Positions 1 to 5,048 of a stretch of DNA of 5,182 bases are shown here, piece by piece (position 1 is the first letter of the stretch; each line of letters opens with the position of its first letter). The position numbers and the translations under genes are program-made. Below the pieces are notes generated by a model, which was not told where the DNA came from, did no database searches, and worked only from the letters and a program-made list of their open reading frames with translations. Location: assembly GCA_028290345.1 (NCBI GenBank), contig JAQGKB010000083.1, positions 1 through 5,182 of the forward strand. The letters are read 5' to 3'. The DNA is from Hyphomicrobiales bacterium. GTDB lineage: Bacteria; Pseudomonadota; Alphaproteobacteria; Rhizobiales; Devosiaceae.

Positions 1-1
1 G

Positions 2-526
2 AACGACAATGTACTGCTCAAGATCCTGGTCTATTTCGCTCCACTGTCGTTTCTGACCGTCGGCGGTGGCCAGAGCGTTGTCGCGGACATGCACCGGCAG
101 GTCGTGGTTTCCTATGGCTGGCTGAGCGACACCGAGTTTCTCAACATCTTCGCCCTGTCGCGGATGACTCCCGGCCCCGGCACCCTGATCGTCACTTTGA
201 TCGGCTGGAAAGTCGCAGGCTGGGCGGGCGCGTTGGTTGCATCGGTCGCGATCTTCCTGCCGTCCTCGCTGCTGGTCTATGGCCTCGCGCGGCTATGGGC
301 TCGCTACCGCGGCGCCAAGTGGCAAAAGGCTATCGAACTGGGCCTCGCGCCGGTGGCGGCGGGGATGGTTCTGTCCACTTCCTTTACGCTGCTGCGCGCC
401 GCGGAAGCTGGCATGCTGGCCTGGATCGTTGCCGGGGCAACAACGATCCTGCTGACCTTCACCCGCGTCAGCCCCTTCCTGCTGCTCGGCGGCGGAGCAG
501 CAATCTACGCGGTCTTCCTGAGCTAA
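2..526 (+). CDS. chrA: Chromate transporter (CHR domain, short form), 5' truncated by window edge
   Basis: The frame is open from the first bases of the window and gives 174 residues before TAA at 524-526. The start lies upstream, probably only a few to some fifteen residues away, because the visible N-terminus already matches the opening of a CHR domain. CHR hallmarks are visible: a hydrophobic first segment leading to GGGQS (residues 21-25), the conserved W-L-x-D-x-E-F stretch (about 40-46), and the P-G-P-G motif (57-60) followed by a G-x-x-x-A-G helix. Hydrophobic helices alternate to the end. CHR proteins are inner-membrane permeases linked to chromate efflux. Short ones (about 180-200 residues) often work as a pair of adjacent genes, so a second CHR gene may lie just upstream, outside the window. 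The substrate is inferred only from the family, and many homologues are not shown to move chromate. The family assignment is secure. The gene symbol is less so. Confidence 0.88.
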   Translation, partial: NDNVLLKILVYFAPLSFLTVGGGQSVVADMHRQVVVSYGWLSDTEFLNIFALSRMTPGPGTLIVTLIGWKVAGWAGALVASVAIFLPSSLLVYGLARLWARYRGAKWQKAIELGLAPVAAGMVLSTSFTLLRAAEAGMLAWIVAGATTILLTFTRVSPFLLLGGGAAIYAVFLS

Positions 527-533
527 CTCAGGA
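516..533 (+). other. Stem-loop spanning the chromate-transporter stop codon
   Basis: A perfect 7-base inverted repeat, TCCTGAG (516-522) and CTCAGGA (527-533), has a 4-base loop that contains the TAA stop. No T-tract follows (the next bases are ccggctcgg), so it is not a classical intrinsic terminator. It could protect the 3' end or weakly terminate transcription. It marks the end of the upstream unit before the 194-base gap to the next gene. Confidence 0.35.
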
Positions 534-593
534 CCGGCTCGGTCGGCTTCGACCCAAGAAAGCGGGGCGGAGGCTGGGGAACATAGCGGCCTG

Positions 594-608
594 TGCGACA
601 GTGTCGCA
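594..608. promoter_or_regulatory. Inverted repeat, possible operator upstream of the fusion gene
   Basis: TGCGACA (594-600), one central G, then TGTCGCA (602-608) form a perfect 15-base odd-centred palindrome. It lies in the non-coding gap, 112 bases before the TTG start of the large gene. The short spacer fits a dimeric DNA-binding protein better than an RNA hairpin, since a 1-base loop cannot form. No convincing -35/-10 pair is visible nearby, so the promoter itself is not located. The regulator is unknown. Confidence 0.35.
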
Positions 609-708
609 GGCATTACAGGGCCTTGGGCGTGCTAGTTCAGAATTCGTTCAGGTTGGGCGCAATAGCAACGCTGACCTGGGCAGGGTGATCGATGTTTCGA
701 TCGGCCGT

Positions 709-713
709 GGGAG
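709..713 (+). promoter_or_regulatory. Ribosome binding site deciding the TTG start of the fusion gene
   Basis: GGGAG lies 7 bases before TTG at 721. This spacing is ideal, and the peptide that starts there begins S-D-K-P-I-F-F-D-P-S-G-R-R, which fits the family N-terminus. The other in-frame candidates are weaker. GTG at 685 has its G-rich stretch directly abutting the codon. ATG at 781 would begin inside the first membrane helix and discard the basic R-R-A-R cytoplasmic tail. Confidence 0.6.
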
Positions 714-720
714 CCGTCGC

Positions 721-3700
721 TTGTCAGACAAACCTATCTTTTTCGATCCATCCGGACGTAGGGCCCGGGTGCTAGCCTGGATGCTGCGCATTGTCGCTGT
801 CATCGCAGTGCTCGCCGGCATCGGCTTCGCGACCAGTCTCGTGATTTCCCATCCGCCCAGCGCGCTCCAATCGGGTCCGATTGCAGCGTTTTTCTCGCTG
901 CGACAGCCCCACACCATCGCTTCGCCGGTCTTGATGAAGAGCGCCGAGGCACTGGCGGCCGATCTGCGCAACCGCGAACGCCGGTCTGCGCGCCCGCATC
1001 CTCAACCGCAAGTTCACCGCTCGATGTCGGCTCCGGATGGTCGAGCCCTGTCGATTGGCTTCTATGTAAACTGGGATGACAACAGCGTCCCCGCGCTGAA
1101 GCGCGCCTTGCCCTATCTGGATTGGGTTATTCCCTCCTGGCTTACCCTCGATGGGCCAGATTTGAAGCTCAAGTCAGACGTTGATCCCCAGGCCCTCAGC
1201 CTCATCAACAACAAGAAGCCTGGCATGACTATCCTGCCGATGATTCAAAACGCGGCTGACGGCGTTTGGGACGGCAAGGGGCTGGGAGCCATGTTGAAAG
1301 ACCCGCAGAAGCGGGCTGATCGGATCGCCGGCTTGCTGGATTTCGTTCGCACCAACAAGTTCCAGGGCATAACGATAGATTTCGAGGACGTGCCGACGGC
1401 CGCTCAGCCGGACCTCAAGACATTCCTCACGGAACTCTCGGCCGCGTTCAAGCCGCTGGGCCTCACGCTGGCGCTGACGGTGCCCTACAACGACGACAGC
1501 TGGGACTACAAGGCCTATGCTGCAATCACCGACTACCTGATCCTGATGGGCTACGATCAGCATTGGGAGGAGGGTGCACCCGGGAGCATTGCCGCCCAGG
1601 ACTGGTTCGAAAAGACGCTCGACACCCGGATGAAGGATCTCGATCCTGCCCGCACCATCATAGCGATCGGCGGCTACGGCTACGACTGGGTCAAGGGGCA
1701 ACCTGCCACGGACCTGACTTTCCATGAAGCCCTCAGGGCGGCGTCGGAGTCCGAAGCGAGTATCGATTTCGATCCCGACAGTGAAAATCCTCATTTCAGC
1801 TATGTCGAGGACGACGGCAAGAAACACGACGTGTGGTTTCTCGACGGGGTCACCTCCTACAATCAGATTCACGCGGCCGATGCCTATCAGCCTGCAGGCT
1901 ACGCCCTTTGGCGCCTGGGTTCCGAGGATCCGTCCATCTGGTCCGTCATGGGACGGCCTTACGGGGCCGGGGCGCCCGATGCTCTCAAGACGATCGATCC
2001 GAGCCCCGACGTTGATTTCGAGGGCCGGGGCGAAATCCTGAAACTGGCATCGCGGCCTTCGCCCGGCGTTCGCGGCACGGAAATTGAAAGCGGGACAGGG
2101 GATGTGGTCGACGAGACCTATCGCACGCTTCCTGGCGCCTACGTCATCCAGGGTTTGGGCGATGTGCCGGGGAAGGTGGCGCTTACCTTCGACGACGGCC
2201 CGGATCCGCAATGGACGCCGAAGATCCTTGATATCCTGCGCGAGAAGAAAGTCCTCGGCACGTTCTTCCTGATTGGGTCGAACGCCGCGGCGCACCCCGA
2301 ACTGGTGCAACAGGTTGTCGATGCGGGGCACGAAATCGGCAATCACACCTATACCCATCCGAATATCGCGAATGTTCCGCAGGGCGTGGCACGCCTCGAG
2401 ATCAATGCGACGCAGCGCCTGATCGAGGCGATAACCGGCCGCTCGATCCGCCTGTTCAGGCCACCCTATCTTGGTGACAGCGAGCCTGCGAGCGCCGCCG
2501 AGGTGGCGCCGATCGATCTCGCCCAGTCGATGGGCTACCTGACGGTTGGGCTCAAGGTTGACCCGAATGACTGGATGCGTCCACCGGCCGACCAGATCGT
2601 TGCCACTGTTCTGAGCCAGGTCACCGATCCGGATCCGGACAAGAGGGGCCACATCGTTCTGCTGCACGATTCTGGAGGCGATCGGAGCCAGACCCTCTTG
2701 GCCCTGCCGCGCATTATCGACGAACTCCGGGCGAAGGGCTTCACACTGGTGACCGTTTCCGAGTTGGCCGGGCTGACGCGCGATCAGGTGATGCCACCGG
2801 TGCCTGCCGGAGCCTTGGCGTCATGGATCGATCGACCGATGTTCATGGCGCTGGAGACAGTTGGGGGCACGCTGGGCACGCTTTTTTCGGCGGCAATCTG
2901 GCTCGGCGTGGGCCGGTTGCTGTTCATGTGCGGACTCGGAGCGTTCAACCTCCTGCAAGACCGTCGCCGCAAGGTTCCGGTGATGAAGGAGCATCCGCTC
3001 CTCTCGGTGCTGATTCCTGCCCACAACGAGGAACGGGTCATCCTCTCGTCCATCGAACGCGTCCTGCAAAGCGACTACCCGATGCTCGAAGTGATCGTGA
3101 TCGACGATGGCTCCACAGACCGGACGTCCGAGTTGGTGCGTGGTCAATTCGGCAGCCATCCCTCGGTCACCCTGCTGGCGCTTGCGAATGGTGGCAAGGC
3201 TCGCGCACTCAACCGCGGACTTGCGGTGGCCAAGGGCAGTATCGTCGTTGCGCTTGATGCCGACACGCAATTCGAGCCCACCACCATCAGCCGCCTCGCT
3301 CGCTGGTTCGCGGACGACCGGGTGGGGGCCGTGGCCGGTAATGCCAAGGTCGGCAATCGTGTCAATCTCATCACCCGATGGCAGGCGCTGGAATATGTTA
3401 CCGCCCAAAATCTGGAGCGGCGTGCCTTGGCCGCCATTGGGGCGATTACGGTGGTGCCAGGCGCCGTCGGAGCGTGGCGGCGCAGCGTCCTGAGCACTTT
3501 GGGCGGGTTTCCGAGCGATACTCTCGCCGAGGACCAGGATCTTACTATCGCCGTACAGCGGGCCGGCCATGCGGTGCTCTTCGACAGCAAGGCGATTGCA
3601 TGGACCGAGGCCCCGACCAGCGCTCACGATCTGGCCCGGCAACGCTTCCGTTGGGCGTTCGGCACGCTGCAATGCCTTTGGAAGCACCGCGCTGTGATGT

Positions 3701-4149
3701 TCAATCCGCGGCACGGCGCCCTGGGGCTCGTGGCCTTTCCGCAGGTCGTGCTCTTCCAGGTTCTCTTCGCGCTGCTTTCTCCGCTGGTTGATCTCCTGTT
3801 GCTGTCGCAACTCCTGTGGTCCGGCATCGACTACATCCAGCATCGGGATCAATTCGCCCCGGACAATTTGATCCTCGTCGGGTCGTTCTTTGTCGTCTTC
3901 ATGGTGGTCGATCTAATGGCCGCCTTGCTCGGCTTCCTGTTCGAGCGCGACGAGGATTGGCGGCTGCTCGCATGGTTGCCATTGCAGCGATTTGGATACC
4001 GACAGCTGCTTTACTACGTCGTTGCCAAGTCGGTTCTCAAGGCCGTAGCCGGGGCCGTCGTGGGCTGGGGCAAGTTCGAACGGACCGCTACGGTGGTGCT
4101 GGCCAAGGCCGCAGCAACGCCTACCCCGCCGATTTCCGCGGCCGAATAA
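721..4149 (+). CDS. Trifunctional membrane protein: GH18-like hydrolase / NodB polysaccharide deacetylase / GT2 processive glycosyltransferase
   Basis: The protein has 1142 residues from TTG at 721. A short basic tail (R13-R16) precedes a signal-anchor helix (about 18-42). A GH18-like domain covers about 109-410: it opens S-I-G-F-Y-V-N-W (111-118), has the catalytic strand G-I-T-I-D-F-E (216-222) with E222 as presumed acid and D220 as assistant, then M-G-Y-D (276-279) and a late tryptophan (W396). A CE4/NodB deacetylase domain covers about 484-690 with all five motifs: TFDDGP (489-494), H542/H546 metal ligands, R-P-P-Y (580-583), D-x-x-D-W (614-618) and L-L-H (647-649). A helix at about 713-740 returns the chain to the cytoplasm. 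The GT2 domain (about 758-985) shows DDGSTD (795-800), G-G-K-A-R-A-L-N (824-831), DAD (846-848), A-E-D (936-938) and Q-R-F-R-W (974-978), the QxxRW signature of processive synthases such as NodC and PgaC. Further helices lie at about 1003-1034, 1050-1074 and 1094-1115. I infer that it synthesises a beta-linked aminosugar polymer and deacetylates and trims or binds it in the periplasm. The exact polymer is unknown. It appears to be a single-gene unit. Confidence 0.93.
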   Translation: MSDKPIFFDPSGRRARVLAWMLRIVAVIAVLAGIGFATSLVISHPPSALQSGPIAAFFSLRQPHTIASPVLMKSAEALAADLRNRERRSARPHPQPQVHRSMSAPDGRALSIGFYVNWDDNSVPALKRALPYLDWVIPSWLTLDGPDLKLKSDVDPQALSLINNKKPGMTILPMIQNAADGVWDGKGLGAMLKDPQKRADRIAGLLDFVRTNKFQGITIDFEDVPTAAQPDLKTFLTELSAAFKPLGLTLALTVPYNDDSWDYKAYAAITDYLILMGYDQHWEEGAPGSIAAQDWFEKTLDTRMKDLDPARTIIAIGGYGYDWVKGQPATDLTFHEALRAASESEASIDFDPDSENPHFSYVEDDGKKHDVWFLDGVTSYNQIHAADAYQPAGYALWRLGSEDPSIWSVMGRPYGAGAPDALKTIDPSPDVDFEGRGEILKLASRPSPGVRGTEIESGTGDVVDETYRTLPGAYVIQGLGDVPGKVALTFDDGPDPQWTPKILDILREKKVLGTFFLIGSNAAAHPELVQQVVDAGHEIGNHTYTHPNIANVPQGVARLEINATQRLIEAITGRSIRLFRPPYLGDSEPASAAEVAPIDLAQSMGYLTVGLKVDPNDWMRPPADQIVATVLSQVTDPDPDKRGHIVLLHDSGGDRSQTLLALPRIIDELRAKGFTLVTVSELAGLTRDQVMPPVPAGALASWIDRPMFMALETVGGTLGTLFSAAIWLGVGRLLFMCGLGAFNLLQDRRRKVPVMKEHPLLSVLIPAHNEERVILSSIERVLQSDYPMLEVIVIDDGSTDRTSELVRGQFGSHPSVTLLALANGGKARALNRGLAVAKGSIVVALDADTQFEPTTISRLARWFADDRVGAVAGNAKVGNRVNLITRWQALEYVTAQNLERRALAAIGAITVVPGAVGAWRRSVLSTLGGFPSDTLAEDQDLTIAVQRAGHAVLFDSKAIAWTEAPTSAHDLARQRFRWAFGTLQCLWKHRAVMFNPRHGALGLVAFPQVVLFQVLFALLSPLVDLLLLSQLLWSGIDYIQHRDQFAPDNLILVGSFFVVFMVVDLMAALLGFLFERDEDWRLLAWLPLQRFGYRQLLYYVVAKSVLKAVAGAVVGWGKFERTATVVLAKAAATPTPPISAAE

Positions 4150-4161
4150 CAAGTACTGAAT

Positions 4162-4202
4162 GGAAAAGCCGCCCGGGGCGCGTCACGACCCGAGCGGCTT
4201 CC
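4162..4202 (+). terminator. Terminator-like hairpin after the fusion gene
   Basis: Thirteen bases past the stop, AAGCCGCCCGGG (4166-4177) pairs with CCCGAGCGGCTT (4189-4200), 11 of 12 positions, around an 11-base loop. A run of four A (4164-4167) overlaps the left arm. GG (4162-4163) can also pair with CC (4201-4202) if two A are bulged. The right arm is followed by cctgg rather than a T-tract, so termination strength is uncertain. The position directly behind the gene supports the call. Confidence 0.65.
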
Positions 4203-4263
4203 TGGTACGCAATCACCGGCAAGGGTCAAGTCTTGTCGGTTCGGAAATAACGCGGCACACACC

Positions 4264-4274
4264 CGGAAGTTCCG
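4264..4274. repeat. Short palindrome in the leader of the small membrane-protein gene
   Basis: CGGAA, a central G, then TTCCG form an 11-base odd-centred palindrome, 25 bases upstream of the candidate -35 element. This is a possible regulator site. A palindrome this short can easily occur by chance, and no family of regulators is indicated. Confidence 0.2.
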
Positions 4275-4298
4275 TCTGGCTGAAGCAGCAGAAGCGTG

Positions 4299-4327
4299 TT
4301 GCAAGAAAGGCTGACTACGCGGATAAG
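4299..4327 (+). promoter_or_regulatory. Candidate sigma-70-type promoter for the 62-residue protein
   Basis: TTGCAA (4299-4304) and GATAAG (4322-4327) are separated by 17 bases. Each matches 4 of 6 consensus positions (TTGACA and TATAAT). Transcription would begin near 4334, leaving a leader of about 90 bases before the ATG at 4423. It lies downstream of the terminator-like hairpin at 4162-4202, as expected for an independent gene. Alphaproteobacterial promoters are degenerate, so this is a suggestion only. Confidence 0.3.
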
Positions 4328-4386
4328 CAGGGCATCCAGTCTTGCTGCTACCTCCGCCAATGCAACCTTTATTCCGCGGCGCCATT

Positions 4387-4409
4387 TCTCCTTTGTTATT
4401 TCAAAGAGA
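4387..4409 (+). other. Hairpin in the leader just ahead of the ribosome binding site
   Basis: TCTC (4387-4390) and TTTG (4392-4395) pair with CAAAGAGA (4402-4409), giving 8 pairs with one bulged C and a TTATTT loop. It ends 3 bases before GGGTGA (4413-4418), the likely Shine-Dalgarno sequence, which sits 4 bases before the ATG at 4423. The purine arm AAAGAGA is itself weakly Shine-Dalgarno-like, so the fold could affect ribosome access. The stem is AT-rich and modest in stability. Confidence 0.3.
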
Positions 4410-4422
4410 TACGGGTGAAATC

Positions 4423-4611
4423 ATGCCTATCGAACGAGAAACTATTGTAGCGGACGGCAGCTCGCGCACTGGTTCGGGCGTTCTTGTCGGTGTTCTTTTG
4501 GTTGTGCTTGTGCTGCTGCTCGCCGGCGGGATCACGGTCTTCAATGGCGGCTTCAGCTTTGGCGGCCACGAGGTCACGGTAGACGTTCCGAAGGTCACAG
4601 TGACGAAATAG
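4423..4611 (+). CDS. Small single-pass membrane protein, function unknown
   Basis: The protein has 62 residues from ATG at 4423 to TAG at 4609-4611. I chose this start because GGGTGA (4413-4418) lies just upstream and the resulting N-terminus (M-P-I-E-R-E-T-I) is polar and compact. Earlier in-frame ATGs at 4342 and 4360 would add a segment that looks like translated leader. The layout is an acidic/polar tail (1-18), one long hydrophobic helix (about 19-40, rich in V and L), a glycine-rich turn (G-G-F-S-F-G-G, 42-48) and a C-terminal beta-prone tail in which V-T-V-D-V-P is followed by V-T-V-T-K. There are no catalytic motifs and no cysteine. It resembles, by recollection only, small hypothetical membrane proteins common in alphaproteobacteria whose N-terminus also carries E-R-E-T. 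Likely an inner-membrane protein, orientation unresolved. It lies between two terminators and so is probably transcribed alone. Confidence 0.7.
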   Translation: MPIERETIVADGSSRTGSGVLVGVLLVVLVLLLAGGITVFNGGFSFGGHEVTVDVPKVTVTK

Positions 4612-4684
4612 CCGACACCCAAAGCAAAGAAAAGCGCCGTTCCCGATTGACGAGGGAACAGGAACGGAGCAAACGAACAGCGTT

Positions 4685-4702
4685 GCCTGATCTAGGTCAG
4701 GC
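4685..4702. repeat. 18-base near-perfect palindrome centred on CTAG
   Basis: GCCTGATCTAGGTCAGGC reads the same on both strands except for one pair (T4691 against G4696), which in RNA would be a G-U wobble. It can act as a DNA operator half-site pair, or as the middle hairpin of the structured stretch. It sits 4 bases before the left arm of the intrinsic terminator. Confidence 0.45.
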
Positions 4703-4706
4703 GACG

Positions 4707-4745
4707 AAAGCGCTCGAAGGGTTTCCACCTCGTCGGGCGCTTTTT
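4707..4745 (+). terminator. Strong intrinsic terminator
   Basis: AAAGCGCTCGA (4707-4717) pairs with TCGGGCGCTTT (4733-4743) over 11 positions with one G-U. AGG/CCT (4718-4720 with 4728-4730) extends the stem past a 2-base bulge. Five T (4741-4745) follow the GC-rich base. It is oriented for the plus strand and ends the 62-residue gene or any small RNA here. Read from the other strand it has fewer trailing T but may still slow transcripts from the converging minus-strand genes. Confidence 0.82.
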
Positions 4746-4822
4746 CATTTCCGCCTCTGGCGCGACGGCGATGATGAGCAGGGACGGCTCGGGGCCGCGA
4801 TAAACACCTGCCGAACTGCTCC

Positions 4823-4837
4823 AGCGCTTCCGGCGCT
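4823..4837 (-). other. Small hairpin at the 3' end of the minus-strand ORFs
   Basis: AGCGC (4823-4827) and GCGCT (4833-4837) form a 5-pair stem with a 5-base loop. The hairpin overlaps the TAG stop of the minus-strand ORF. There is no T-tract on the minus-strand side, so a terminator role is doubtful. Confidence 0.2.
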
Positions 4838-5048
4838 ATAGCCCGCCCATGAACAGCATGACGGCGGTGGCGGCCGCTAGAAGCAGAAGAGAGTAGAAGC
4901 CCAGGCGTTCGATCAATATCGGTGCCTTGGAAGCAAAAGTTGGGTTGGGGGCTCGCGGGTGAACGCCTGAAGCTGCCTTGGCGGCAGGAAACTGGGGCAA
5001 CGGGCGACGTTCAGGTTTTGCTTCGGAAGTCGCAAGCTCCGAGGTCAA
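4836..5048 (-). CDS. Small membrane-anchored protein, hypothetical (70 residues)
   Basis: This minus-strand reading frame runs from TTG at 5048-5046 to TAG at 4838-4836. The first 43 or so residues are polar, proline- and alanine-rich and carry no recognisable motif. The last 20 (about 51-70) form a clear hydrophobic helix that ends the protein, the layout of a tail-anchored inner-membrane protein. The start is the earliest possible, since the codon before it is the TGA of the upstream ORF. A GGGA lies 9 bases upstream, which is weak, so translation could depend on coupling. A later TTG at codon 17 or 45 is also possible. I do not recognise the family. The hydrophobic C-terminus on this strand is the main reason to prefer it over the plus-strand reading. 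The converging plus-strand terminator is consistent with genes facing each other. Confidence 0.45.
   Translation of the reverse strand: MTSELATSEAKPERRPLPQFPAAKAASGVHPRAPNPTFASKAPILIERLGFYSLLLLAAATAVMLFMGGL

Larger units (their letters stand above)
4630..4745 (+). ncRNA. Candidate structured RNA or structured 3' UTR with competing pairings
   Basis: This non-coding stretch holds several mutually exclusive complementary segments. AAAAGCGCC (4630-4638) and GACGAGG (4649-4655) pair in colinear order with GGCGCTTTT (4736-4744) and CCTCGTC (4728-4734), making a 16-pair outer stem interrupted by a 10-base bulge. The same right arm is also the right arm of the terminator at 4707-4745. Inside lie GTTCCC/GGGAAC (4639-4644 with 4654-4659), the alternative CCGTTCC/GGAACGG (4637-4643 with 4661-4667), AACG/CGTT (4672-4675 with 4681-4684), and GCCTGA/TCAGGC (4685-4690 with 4697-4702). 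This could be a separate small RNA or the tail of the 62-residue gene's mRNA. No promoter of its own is convincing, and no known RNA family is recognised. Confidence 0.35.

Noticed and set aside
578..603. GGAAC at 578-582 as the -35 of an EcfG-type promoter for the fusion gene.
   Set aside because: No CGTT or close variant occurs at 16-18 bases spacing, and the matching region falls inside the palindrome.
295..720. In-frame upstream extension of the large gene (142 extra codons from ATG at 295).
   Set aside because: It overlaps the chromate-transporter gene in another frame, its translation is arginine- and proline-rich shadow sequence without domain signal, and TTG 721 has the better ribosome binding site and a family-like N-terminus.
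1174..2667. A 497-codon minus-strand open frame opposite the fusion gene.
   Set aside because: It lies wholly antisense to motif-complete GH18 and CE4 coding sequence. Long antisense frames are common in GC-rich genes, and its translation shows no domain or hydrophobic pattern.
2821..3852. A 343-codon minus-strand open frame opposite the glycosyltransferase domain.
   Set aside because: It is antisense to conserved GT2 motifs, and its arginine-, glutamate- and glutamine-rich translation is typical of a shadow frame.
4151..4422. A separate gene in the space between the fusion gene and the 62-residue gene.
   Set aside because: No frame there has both a start with a ribosome binding site and a plausible protein. 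It is better explained as terminator, promoter and leader.
4647..4841. A 64-codon plus-strand open frame starting with TTG.
   Set aside because: It runs straight through the strong intrinsic terminator and the inverted repeats, has no convincing ribosome binding site, and shows no recognisable pattern.
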